From Hyphomicrobium_B sp001006785 (GTDB lineage Bacteria; Pseudomonadota; Alphaproteobacteria; Rhizobiales; Hyphomicrobiaceae): a stretch of 64,000 nucleotides of DNA. The position numbers and the translations under genes were made by a program. Under the pieces are notes generated by a model. The model was not told the origin of the DNA, made no database searches, and worked only from the letters and a program-made list of their open reading frames with translations. Location: positions 1 to 64,000 of the forward strand of contig NZ_CDHO01000003.1 in the NCBI RefSeq assembly GCF_001006785.1, read 5' to 3'. Below, one piece after another: positions 16,089 through 24,236 of this stretch; the stretch's first letter is position 1, and each line of letters begins with the position of its first letter.

Positions 16089-17204
16089 ATGCAGCAGTTC
16101 GGTGGATGGCTGTTGTTGCTCTCAGGCGTCGTAGCGTTGGGCGGCTATCTGACATTGCCGCCGGCATCGGACGAGGTTGCCGCTCCCGCCGAAGTCTCAC
16201 ACGTCTCGGTCGTGCCCTATCATGCTCGCCGCCCTGGCGACGCCGTCACACGCACCTTTTCTCCGGTCTCCGCGACCTACCGCGAGGCCGTACTCGCAAA
16301 CGGGCAGCCCGTGCCAGAGCGCCAGCCGCAAACCACGACGTGGGCCGCGACCGTAATCTCTGAGCCGTCGCCCAGCGCCGTGCTCAGATCCGCGAAACCG
16401 GCCGACGCACGCACACGCTACGAGCTTGCGCGCGATCTGCAGAAAGCGCTGAAGCGCGCTGGATGCTATTGGGGCGAAATCAACGGCCTCTGGAATCCGT
16501 CGACCAAACGCGCGATGTCGGCCTTCATGGATCGAGCCAACGCGACGCTGCCGATCAAATCGCCGGACTACATTCTCCTGAGCCTCGTCGAGAACCGCCG
16601 GGAGATTTCCTGCGCATCCGGCTGCCCGGCGGGGCAGGCGATGGACTATACGGGACGCTGTGTGCCGAACGCGGTCATGACGCAAGCTTCGAAACGGTCG
16701 AAGCGGCTCGAGACGCGCTACGCATCCGAAACTCGCGCGCCTGCTGGCTCCGGTCGGATCGCCGCGACCAAGGCCGAACAACTGCCCTGGCTCGATCGTG
16801 ACGGTCGCTCGATCGTTGCAGACACCACCGCACGCGCCGCACCGCCACCCGGCATGATGTCCGTCGGCGGCCCCAGCGCCGGGCTGCGGCCTGCTCCCGC
16901 GTTGCCCCTCGCTCAAAAGGTCGTCATCGAACACGACGACGATCGCATGGTGGCCGAGACCGCGAACGGCGCCGATCCCGCAGCGAACCCCGATAAGCTT
17001 GCAGCCCTCTCGTCCGATGACGCGGCGGCGGCCGAGTACGCGCCCGTCGCGAAGCCGGCGAAATCCCGCCGTGCACGCCACACGCGCGAATGGCGAGACG
17101 ACCGTCCTCGCCGCTCCGCTTATGGCGGCCGCTCGCGGCGTGGCGATCCAAGGCCCGGAACGATCCGCTATAATGTGGCGCAAGTGCTCGGTGGCATCTA
17201 CTGA
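16089..17204 (+). CDS. Secreted/membrane-anchored peptidoglycan-binding-like protein
   Basis: 371 residues from the ATG at 16089 with GTGGAG upstream. One N-terminal anchor (about 5-25, GGWLLLLSGVVALGGYLTLP) is followed by a domain of about 75 residues: ARDLQKALKRAGCYWGEINGLWNPSTKRAMSAFMDRAN, a peptidoglycan-binding-like helical repeat. Then come cysteines (EISCASGCPAGQAMDYTGRC) and a long disordered tail rich in Ala, Pro and Arg, ending RYNVAQVLGGIY. The protein encoded at 55136-56197 is a clear paralogue with the same anchor-domain-disordered tail plan. Periplasmic wall association is inference. Confidence 0.72.
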   Translation: MQQFGGWLLLLSGVVALGGYLTLPPASDEVAAPAEVSHVSVVPYHARRPGDAVTRTFSPVSATYREAVLANGQPVPERQPQTTTWAATVISEPSPSAVLRSAKPADARTRYELARDLQKALKRAGCYWGEINGLWNPSTKRAMSAFMDRANATLPIKSPDYILLSLVENRREISCASGCPAGQAMDYTGRCVPNAVMTQASKRSKRLETRYASETRAPAGSGRIAATKAEQLPWLDRDGRSIVADTTARAAPPPGMMSVGGPSAGLRPAPALPLAQKVVIEHDDDRMVAETANGADPAANPDKLAALSSDDAAAAEYAPVAKPAKSRRARHTREWRDDRPRRSAYGGRSRRGDPRPGTIRYNVAQVLGGIY

Positions 17205-17229
17205 CGGAGAGCGAGCAAGCGGCTGACGA

Positions 17230-17631
17230 TCAGAGCTTCGTCCCGTCGCGCACCCAGTTGAGGTAATTGGCGCTGCCGCCGGAAACGGGCAGCACCAGCA
17301 CCGCCGGGGTTTCGTAGGGATGATGCGCCAGAATGTGAGCGACGGCGCGCTCCGCGCCTTCTGCTCCGAGCTTGGCGATCAGCACGGCCTCGTTCGACGT
17401 CTCCGTCACGCCCTTCCAGACATAGACCGACGTCATGCCTGGAAGCACATTGACGCAGCCCGCGATCCCCTGCTCCACCATGATCCGGCCGGCAGAAAGC
17501 GCCGCATCACGATCCGGGTACGTCGCATAAATCATGACCACGGCTGCCGCTGGCGCGGCAACACCTGCTCCTTTATCAGCCACTAGGGGCTTGTCGTTTT
17601 CCGGCACTTGAGCGAGCCTCCCTGCCGCCAT
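17230..17631 (-). CDS. cutA: Divalent-cation tolerance protein CutA
   Basis: 133 residues. MIYATYPDRDAALSAGRIMVEQGIAGCVNVLPGMTSVYVWKG and HPYETPAVLVLPVSGGSANYLNWV are the CutA1 signature. The protein forms very stable trimers; its role in copper tolerance is not biochemically settled. An extra 30 residues precede the family core, which usually begins at the first beta strand; an in-frame GTG at residue 18 is a possible later start. It is divergent from NAD kinase, whose ATG lies 27 bp away, so the promoters overlap. Confidence 0.9.
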   Translation of the reverse strand: MAAGRLAQVPENDKPLVADKGAGVAAPAAAVVMIYATYPDRDAALSAGRIMVEQGIAGCVNVLPGMTSVYVWKGVTETSNEAVLIAKLGAEGAERAVAHILAHHPYETPAVLVLPVSGGSANYLNWVRDGTKL

Positions 17632-17658
17632 AGGCCCGCATCAGCCGCAAAGCCATTC

Positions 17659-18441
17659 ATGTCCAAAGAGAAAAACAAGTTCGAACGCATCGCCTTCGTC
17701 GCGAGCGACGTGCCAGAGGCGATCGAGGCCCGCGAAGCGCTGATCAAACGCTACGGCAAGACCGATCCGGCGGACGCCGATGTCATCGTCGCCCTCGGCG
17801 GCGACGGCCTGATGTTGCAGACGTTGCACCGGTTTATCAATGACAAGATCCCGACCTACGGGATGAATCGCGGCTCCGTAGGCTTCCTGATGAACGACTA
17901 CAGCGAGGACGATCTTCGGGAACGTCTCGCAGCCGCCGAGATCAGCCGCATCCATCCGCTGTCGATGATCTCGACCGACAGCACCGGCAAGGCCCAGAAG
18001 AGCCTCGCGATCAACGAGGTCTCGCTGTTTCGGCAGCGCTATCAGGCCGCCAAGCTGAAAGTCGCCATCGACGGCAAGGTCCGCCTCGAAGAGCTGATCT
18101 GCGACGGCATCCTCGTCGCGACGCCCGCCGGCTCCACCGCCTACAATCTTTCGGTGCACGGACCGATATTGCCGATCAAGGCCGCGCTCCTCGCCGTGAC
18201 GCCGATCAGTCCGTTCCGCCCCCGGCGCTGGCGCGGCGCGCTCGTCTCAAACAAGGCGCACATCACGATATCGGTGCTGGAAGCGCAGAAGCGCCCGGTC
18301 AGCGCCGCCGCCGACCATTTCGAAACCCGCGATGTCGTGAAGGTCGAGATCGAACAGGCGCGCGCCATCGAACTCTACATGATGTTCGACCGCAACCACG
18401 GCCTCGAAGAACGCCTGCTGGCGGAACAATTCAGCTATTGA
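17659..18441 (+). CDS. nadK: NAD kinase
   Basis: 260 residues, the short form usual in alphaproteobacteria. It phosphorylates NAD to NADP in the cytoplasm. GGDG at residues 47-50 contains the catalytic aspartate; AINEVSLFRQ supplies the NE motif; LVATPAGSTAYNLSVHGPIL is the conserved substrate-binding region. The ATG at 17659 gives the normal start (MSKEKNKFERIAFVAS). A 41-bp palindrome begins 3 bp after the stop and may act as its transcript end. Confidence 0.95.
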   Translation: MSKEKNKFERIAFVASDVPEAIEAREALIKRYGKTDPADADVIVALGGDGLMLQTLHRFINDKIPTYGMNRGSVGFLMNDYSEDDLRERLAAAEISRIHPLSMISTDSTGKAQKSLAINEVSLFRQRYQAAKLKVAIDGKVRLEELICDGILVATPAGSTAYNLSVHGPILPIKAALLAVTPISPFRPRRWRGALVSNKAHITISVLEAQKRPVSAAADHFETRDVVKVEIEQARAIELYMMFDRNHGLEERLLAEQFSY

Positions 18442-18444
18442 TTA

Positions 18445-18485
18445 GCGCTTTGCGACTCCGCTTCGCGGAGCCGGCCGCAAAGCGC
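18445..18485 (+). repeat. 41-bp palindromic repeat, copy 6 (after nadK)
   Basis: Arms GCGCTTTGC and GCAAAGCGC pair perfectly around GACTCCGC-TTC-GCGGAGCC. The core is identical to copy 3, while the arms differ at compensating positions. It is intergenic, directly after the NAD kinase stop codon, about 16 kb from the other copies. Confidence 0.92.
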
Positions 18486-18710
18486 AATGCTACCCCGAAA
18501 ACCGACTGGCCTCCTCGGCCGGACGGGAGAACCCGAGGGCGGAGAAGGCCATGATTTGGTGAGTATGCTCTCGGCATCTCTGCCGCTGGCGGAGCGGTGC
18601 TGATCCCGCCGCAACGGATGATGCCCGGAGCACGCATTTCGTTAGAATGCCGCCGATCCCGTTAACAACCGGTTAAGATTTCCAGATCGACGGGCCAAAA
18701 GCCGACGCGA

Positions 18711-19286
18711 CTATGCCGTCCACTCGGTGATCAGGTTTTCGATGACCGGCCGCTCGCGCTCTTCCGGCTTCTCCATTGGCTGCCCAATATAGAGGAACCC
18801 GGCGATCCGCTCCGACTCCTTGAGACCAAGCGCCTCGCGCACCGTTTTGCTGTAGGCGATCCACTCCGTCAGCCACGTCGTTCCGAAGCCCAGCGCGTTC
18901 GCGGCGAGACACGTGTTGTAGCAGACAGCCGCCGCGGACAGGATCTGCTCCCATTCCGGCGCGCCGGGCCGCGGCTTCAGCGACGAGACGACCGCCACGA
19001 CCAGAGGCGCACGCAGGAATCGCTCGCGCTCCATGTCGAGCCGGACGTGCGAAGGCGGCTGACTTTCCTCGGCTTGGCAGGCCTTGGCGAAAACTTCCCC
19101 AACACTTTTTCGCGCGTCGCCTTCGAAAACGATAAACCGCCATGGTGCCAGCTTTTTATGGTCCGGAACGCGCGCCCCGACCGTCAGAATCTGCCGCAAT
19201 TGTTCAGGCGTCGGTCCGGGTGCCGCGAGACGATCCGGCTTCACTGAACGTCTTGCCGCAAGAAATTCAAAAATCGGGGTATTCAT
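18711..19286 (-). CDS. Nitroreductase family protein (YdjA-like)
   Basis: 191 residues. The FMN-dependent nitroreductase fold is indicated by the start FLAARRSVKPDRLAAPGPTPEQLRQILTVGARVPDHKKLAPWRFIVF and by LSAAAVCYNTCLAANALGFGTTWLTEW and RIAGFLYIGQP near the end. The GARVPDHKKLAPWRF segment is typical of the small YdjA-type branch. It uses NAD(P)H to reduce nitro or related compounds; the natural substrate is unknown. The 225 bp between it and the upstream palindrome hold no gene. Confidence 0.9.
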   Translation of the reverse strand: MNTPIFEFLAARRSVKPDRLAAPGPTPEQLRQILTVGARVPDHKKLAPWRFIVFEGDARKSVGEVFAKACQAEESQPPSHVRLDMERERFLRAPLVVAVVSSLKPRPGAPEWEQILSAAAVCYNTCLAANALGFGTTWLTEWIAYSKTVREALGLKESERIAGFLYIGQPMEKPEERERPVIENLITEWTA

Positions 19287-19378
19287 GTCTTATTCCGTCT
19301 CGTTCTGGTTGCCGTCTCGCTATCGCAGGCCGCCGCCTGTTACAATTGGAATCAGGACGAAATCGGCGTGAGGGGACG

Positions 19379-21295
19379 ATGCGCCTAAGGATTCTGCAAT
19401 TCGCCGCAGTGGTGACAGCCGCGAGCGCTGCCGCGCTCTCTGGCGCGCGCGCCGACGATGCACCGACGGCGATGCTGATCGTCGACGGATCGGGATCGAT
19501 GTGGGGCCGCCTCGCACCTGACAACAAGCCGAAGATCGACGTCGTGCGCGAAAAGCTCGCGACAATTCTGCAGACGCCGTCATCGACGCGCGTCGGGCTC
19601 GTATCGTTCGGCCACCGCCGCCGCGGCGATTGCAACGACGTCGAGCTGATCGCCTCGCCCGACAGCGAACGCGCCGCGCTTCTCGGCCCCCTCGCGAAAT
19701 TGAACCCACGAGGCCCCGGCCCCGTCACCGCAGCTTTGGAGATTGCGGCCGACGCGATCGGAACGTCGCGACCGGCGCAGATCATCATCGTCGGCGACGG
19801 CGCCGACAACTGTCAGCGGGACAGCTGCGCCGCCGCGAACGATTTCGCGAAGTCAGCGCCCGGCGTCGCCGTTCAGGTCATCGGCATCGGCGTGCCCGCG
19901 ACGGAGCGGCCGCGCATCGCCTGCGTCGCCCAGGCGACCGGCGGGCGTTACTACGATGTCACCGACTCCGCTGGACTGAACGCGGCGCTCGATGAAGCGA
20001 CGAAACTCGCGATCCTTGCTCCCGGCGCGCCGGCCGTGGCCGCGAAACCCAATGAGCCGGCTGCTCCGCCACCGCCCGCAGGCGCGACGCTGCGCGCGTC
20101 GGCAAACCTTGCCGAAGGCAGCCCGCTCCTCACCGTGCCGATGCGCTGGAGCATCTTCAAGGCCGGCGAAAAGGATATCGCCGGGCGCTCGACCGGTCCC
20201 GACATCAGCGCCAAGCTCGCGGCCGGCAGCTACGATATCGAAGTCGAGCTTGGGTCCATCGTCGCGCGGCGGCAGATCACCGTCACGGACGGCGGCGCGG
20301 AAAGCATCATCATTCCGATTGACGCCGCGCACCTCAAGGTCAACGCCATCGCCGCCAAAGGCAGCGCGCCATCTGAGACCGCGACGATGACGGTCGCAGC
20401 CGGAGACAAACCCGTAGGGCTCGCACGCAACGGCGTGATCGATCTCTATCTGCCGCCCGCCGACTACACCGTGACCATTGCTGATGGCGTCGCACATGCG
20501 AGCCGCGCGGTGTCGCTCAGCGCAGGCGACGTCAAAACGGAAAACGTGACGCTCGGCACCGGCCGCGTCGAACTCTCCGCCACGACGGGCGCGAATGGCG
20601 TCGCCCCCGATGATCTCATCTACACGATTTACGAGGACGATCCCGAAAGCCCGAATGGGCGGCGCGAAGTTGCCCGCTCGCACGCCAGCGAAGCGAGCTT
20701 CGTTCTGCCATCTGGAACGTATTACGCCAGCGCGCGATCCGGCGCCGCCGACGTGCGCCAGCGCATTGCCATCGGCGCCGGCGAGACCGTGAAGCAAACG
20801 CTGACGCTCGCACTCGCACCGCTGAAGCTTTCGACCGTCGTCGCAGGATCGCCCGCGACGGCAGCGCAAGGCATCGTCTACCGCATCGACAAGGCCGATG
20901 GCGACAAGGCGCGCATCGCCCGCGCCGTCGGGCCGGAGGCAGCCTTCTCCTTGCCACCCGGGCGCTATAAAGTGAGCGCCACGCTTGCCGCGTATCCGCT
21001 ATCGACGTCGCAGGACATCACGCTCGAAGGCGGCAAGCCCGTCGAAGCGACGCTCAGGATCGAGGGCGGGATGGTCAGCTTTCGGCCACCCGCGGAAATC
21101 GCGACCAGCGACGTCTACTGGGAAGTGATGGACTCGAGCGGCACCCCGGTATGGCGTAAGACGGGCCGCGAGGCGAAAACGCTGCTCGCGCCCGGCCGCT
21201 ACAAAGTCCGGGTTGAATCGCAAAGCACACGCCGTGAAACCGACTTCGATGTTCGCGCCGGCGAAACGAAAGAAGTTGAGATCGGCCGAGGATGA
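19379..21295 (+). CDS. Secreted von Willebrand factor A domain protein with repeated beta domains
   Basis: 638 residues from the ATG at 19379, preceded by GAGGGG. The signal peptide is MRLRILQFAAVVTAASAAALSGARA. The vWA domain follows at once with a complete MIDAS start DGSGS (36-40), then GRLAPDNKPKIDVVREKL. From about residue 290 on come several related beta-rich repeats of 80-90 residues (motifs such as APDDLIYTIYEDD, LPSGTYYASARSG, LPPGRYKVSATLA, APGRYKVRVESQ), probably Ig-like folds. Function unknown; extracytoplasmic metal-dependent binding is inferred. Its stop overlaps the next gene's ATG. Confidence 0.82.
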   Translation: MRLRILQFAAVVTAASAAALSGARADDAPTAMLIVDGSGSMWGRLAPDNKPKIDVVREKLATILQTPSSTRVGLVSFGHRRRGDCNDVELIASPDSERAALLGPLAKLNPRGPGPVTAALEIAADAIGTSRPAQIIIVGDGADNCQRDSCAAANDFAKSAPGVAVQVIGIGVPATERPRIACVAQATGGRYYDVTDSAGLNAALDEATKLAILAPGAPAVAAKPNEPAAPPPPAGATLRASANLAEGSPLLTVPMRWSIFKAGEKDIAGRSTGPDISAKLAAGSYDIEVELGSIVARRQITVTDGGAESIIIPIDAAHLKVNAIAAKGSAPSETATMTVAAGDKPVGLARNGVIDLYLPPADYTVTIADGVAHASRAVSLSAGDVKTENVTLGTGRVELSATTGANGVAPDDLIYTIYEDDPESPNGRREVARSHASEASFVLPSGTYYASARSGAADVRQRIAIGAGETVKQTLTLALAPLKLSTVVAGSPATAAQGIVYRIDKADGDKARIARAVGPEAAFSLPPGRYKVSATLAAYPLSTSQDITLEGGKPVEATLRIEGGMVSFRPPAEIATSDVYWEVMDSSGTPVWRKTGREAKTLLAPGRYKVRVESQSTRRETDFDVRAGETKEVEIGRG

Positions 21296-22428
21296 TGCAG
21301 GCTTCGAAGCAATCGAACCTCCGCAGCGGCGGTGCCCGTAAAACGGCATCACCATCGAGCATGCTGATGCGCGCCGCAGCCCGAACGAGGTCTGCAATCT
21401 TGGCGCTCGCCGCAGCCGTCCTGCTCGCCGCTCCGCAGCCGTCGCTCGCGCTCGATCCTATCCCCGACGGACCGCCGAGCGGCCCGCTCAATCTGCATAT
21501 CCCGCCGCACAAATCCGCACCGAAATCACCGAACACGACGGTCATCGAACGCGCGGGAAAAACCGGATTGCCGTCGCTCAGGCTCGTCGCGCTGCTCACC
21601 GGCGACGGACAGCAGATCGACGAAGGCCTCGTCTGGAGAATTTTTCAAAGTACCGGCCCCACCGGCAAAGCGAAGCTCGTACTGGAATCGCACGAGGCGA
21701 CGCCGCTCGTGAAACTTCAGCCCGGCGACTACACCGTCAATGCAGCCTTCGGCCGGGCGAACCTGACGCGCAAGATCGCCGTTAAAACCGACGGCCCGCC
21801 ATATGAAGCTTTCGTTCTGAACGCCGGCGGTCTGCGCCTCGGAGCGACCGTCGCGGGCGCGCCTGCGGCTCCCGGAGCCGTGACGTATTCGATTTATGCC
21901 GACGATCACGACCAGTTCGACAGCCGCTCCGTCGTTATCAGCGGCGCTAAGCCCAATCTCATCATCCGGCTCAATTCCGGCATCTACCGCATCGTCTCGC
22001 AGTACGGCGACGCCAACGCGAAGATCGAAGCCGACGTGACCGTCGAAGCGGGCAAGCTGACCGAAGCGAACGTCACGCACACCGGCGGCAAGGCGACGTT
22101 CAAGCTCGTCACGCGTTCCGGCGGCGAAGCGATGCCCGACACGCGCTGGACGATCCAGACCGACGACGGCGAAATGGTGAAAGAAAGCGTCGGCGCTCTA
22201 CCGACGCACGTGCTGGCGCCCGGAAAATACATCGTCACGGCATCATCGGGCGGCCATCTCTACAAGAACCGTTTCGAGATTGCGGACGGCGAAGTGAAAA
22301 ACGTCGAAGTGCTGATGGCGGCGTCGGCCCTCGGCGCGCGCTCGGCCGGTGCGACCGATATCGCTCCGACAAACGGCGACAGCCTCGACAGCGTCGGCAA
22401 GCCATCGTTCGATTTCAAAACTCCGTAA
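21292..22428 (+). CDS. Secreted protein with repeats related to the upstream vWA protein
   Basis: 378 residues, with a signal sequence after an extended N-terminus (a second ATG near residue 24 begins MLMRAAARTRSAILALAAAVLLAAPQPSLA, a better signal peptide). It has no vWA domain, but the repeated beta domains (KLQPGDYTVNAAFGRANL, APGAVTYSIYADDHD, LAPGKYIVTASSGGHLYKN) match those of the preceding protein. The 4-bp ATGA overlap implies translational coupling and a shared extracytoplasmic job. Its 3' end overlaps the convergent gene at 22415 by 14 bp. Confidence 0.75.
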   Translation: MMQASKQSNLRSGGARKTASPSSMLMRAAARTRSAILALAAAVLLAAPQPSLALDPIPDGPPSGPLNLHIPPHKSAPKSPNTTVIERAGKTGLPSLRLVALLTGDGQQIDEGLVWRIFQSTGPTGKAKLVLESHEATPLVKLQPGDYTVNAAFGRANLTRKIAVKTDGPPYEAFVLNAGGLRLGATVAGAPAAPGAVTYSIYADDHDQFDSRSVVISGAKPNLIIRLNSGIYRIVSQYGDANAKIEADVTVEAGKLTEANVTHTGGKATFKLVTRSGGEAMPDTRWTIQTDDGEMVKESVGALPTHVLAPGKYIVTASSGGHLYKNRFEIADGEVKNVEVLMAASALGARSAGATDIAPTNGDSLDSVGKPSFDFKTP

Positions 22429-22948
22429 GCACCCAGTCGGTCGGGCAGCCGTTTTCGCGCATCAGCTTTTCGACGCGGGCATGCTCTTCCGAATGGCCGC
22501 TGGCCTGAAACGCCTCGCGCGCCAGATGCCAGTGCTCGCAGGCGCTCGTCAGGTCGCCGGTGCTGCGCGCGGCGTCGGCCAGATGCATCCGCGCGATGGC
22601 GTGCGTCGACTCCGGACCATGAAGCGCGGCATATCCCGCAGCAGCCGTCAGCGCCGTCATGCGCGCTTTCTCATCACCGAGCTTCTGATAGGCAAGCGCC
22701 TGTGCAAGGTAGAGATCTGCGACCGCCACGTTGTTGTTCCCCGCCTTCGCTGCCTCGATCCGAGTTGCAATCGCGCCTACGTCGTCGACCGGCATCGCAT
22801 AGGCGTGCGCGGCGGTATCGCGACGCCCCTTAGCCCGTTTGATCGCTATGCGCCGCAATAACAGAAGCACCAGCGTCAGCAGGACGGCTAACGGAATCGC
22901 AAAAATCGCTTCGCCCGGCAGCGTTTCGATTATCCTCTGGATGGTCAC
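22415..22948 (-). CDS. Membrane-anchored TPR-like protein
   Basis: 177 residues. One N-terminal membrane segment (about 13-32, AIFAIPLAVLLTLVLLLLRR) and a basic stretch are followed by helical pairs resembling tetratricopeptide repeats: VAVADLYLAQALAYQKLGDEKARMTALTAAAGYAAL and ARMHLADAARSTGDLTSACEHWHLAREAFQASG. Likely a cytoplasmic scaffold or assembly factor facing inward, but the partner is unknown. It is convergent with the vWA-repeat gene. Confidence 0.65.
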   Translation of the reverse strand: MTIQRIIETLPGEAIFAIPLAVLLTLVLLLLRRIAIKRAKGRRDTAAHAYAMPVDDVGAIATRIEAAKAGNNNVAVADLYLAQALAYQKLGDEKARMTALTAAAGYAALHGPESTHAIARMHLADAARSTGDLTSACEHWHLAREAFQASGHSEEHARVEKLMRENGCPTDWVLTEF

Positions 22949-23002
22949 TACACTGCTCTTTCAACGTGAACCGGGAATTCCCGTGACCAAGCCGTTCGCC
23001 TG

Positions 23003-24037
23003 TTAGCGCATCGGCGCGGAATACATCAGCCCGCCCTTAGTCCAAAGGTTGTTCAACCCGCGATCTAGTTTCAGCGCCGAGCCCTGCCCGAGCGTGCGAT
23101 CGAAAATTTCGGCGTAATTGCCGACCTGCCGGACGACCTGATAGGCCCAATCGCGCGCCAGCCCGAGCGGCGCACCGATGTCCGCCTCGAGCCCCAGGAA
23201 ACGGCGAACGTCGTGCGATGGCGAAACTTTCATCATCTCGACGTTGCTGCTGTTGATGCCGAGTTCCTCGGCGGCAACGAGCGCCATGTACGTCCAGCGC
23301 ACGACCGCAAACCAGGAATCGCGTCCGACTTTCACGGCAGGTCCCAGCGGTTCCTTGCTGATATACTCCGGAAGCAGCATTTGATCAGCGCCGTTGATCA
23401 GCCGGCTGCGCTCATAAGCGAGCAATGAAAGATCGCCGGTAAGAACCGTGCAGCCGCCGCTGGAGTACGTCTTGACCAGTTCATCCCAACGATCCGATGT
23501 GATCAGCTGGTAGCGCATTCTCCTGGCGCCGAAATAGTCCGCGACCGCGTTGGCATCCGTTGATCCCGGCAGCACGCAGATCGACGCTCCGGAAAGCTCG
23601 AGCACGCTTGAAATCGAATGGTTGCGCGGCACGATGAAACCTTGCCCATCGTAGTAGAGGGCCCCCACGAAGCGCGCGCCGAGTTCGGTATCGCGCGTGA
23701 GTGTCCACGACGTCGCCCCCATCAGCACGTCGATTTCATTGTCCCGGAGCGCGTTGAATTTATCGCTCGGCATCAAGCTCAGAAACTTGACGGAGTCCTT
23801 GTTGCCTAAAACTGCGGCAGCGAGCGCTGAACAGAATTCAACATCCAGACCTTTCCAGGTCCCACTGCCGCTGATTTCGCTGAAACCGGGAGCACGTTCG
23901 CTGACGCCGCAGACGACGTGCCCGCGCTTGCGAATGGTATCAATGAGGCTGGCTTCGCTCCAAGCCGGGCCGCACAATCCACCAGCCATCGATCCGATGG
24001 CCAGGATCAGCGCCGCACACCTCATTGCAATTTTCAT
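23003..24037 (-). CDS. Polar amino-acid ABC transporter substrate-binding protein (AapJ-like)
   Basis: 344 residues from the ATG at 24037. Signal peptide about 1-28 (ending GPAWSEA), then TIRKRGHVVCGVSERAPGFSEISGSGTWKGLDVEFCSALAAAVLG, the family 3 periplasmic binding protein pattern of the AapJ/BztA general amino-acid group. The C-terminal part has the expected NYAEIFDRTLGQGSALKLDRGLNNLWTKGGLMYSAPMR. No permease or ATPase genes are adjacent, so it is an orphan that may feed a transporter encoded elsewhere. A 7-bp inverted repeat lies in its leader (24062-24088). It is divergent from metC. Confidence 0.9.
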   Translation of the reverse strand: MKIAMRCAALILAIGSMAGGLCGPAWSEASLIDTIRKRGHVVCGVSERAPGFSEISGSGTWKGLDVEFCSALAAAVLGNKDSVKFLSLMPSDKFNALRDNEIDVLMGATSWTLTRDTELGARFVGALYYDGQGFIVPRNHSISSVLELSGASICVLPGSTDANAVADYFGARRMRYQLITSDRWDELVKTYSSGGCTVLTGDLSLLAYERSRLINGADQMLLPEYISKEPLGPAVKVGRDSWFAVVRWTYMALVAAEELGINSSNVEMMKVSPSHDVRRFLGLEADIGAPLGLARDWAYQVVRQVGNYAEIFDRTLGQGSALKLDRGLNNLWTKGGLMYSAPMR

Positions 24038-24165
24038 ATGCACTTTCCAGCGAACCCTTTACCGGGCATTCGATTGCTTGTTGCCCGGCGATGGGCACGG
24101 TGGCCCGTCATGGTACGTTAATCGTCGCGATCGCAGGGGCCACACACATCCCGCGCCAGAGCTTA

Positions 24166-24185
24166 GCGGTCAAGGCCTTGACCGC
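24166..24185. promoter_or_regulatory. Perfect 20-bp palindrome upstream of metC
   Basis: GCGGTCAAGG facing CCTTGACCGC with no spacer, 51 bp before the metC ATG. There is no T tract, so it is more likely an operator for a dimeric regulator than a terminator. The regulator is unknown. Confidence 0.55.
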
Positions 24186-24236
24186 GCACGAAACTTGCGC
24201 CACGAGGTCCGATCCTGCGGCCGGAGACGCGAAGAA

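Noticed and set aside
18662..18676. TTAA-N7-TTAA resembling a CtrA box
   Set aside because: It lies between the 3' ends of two convergent genes, far from any start, and lacks the final C; probably chance.
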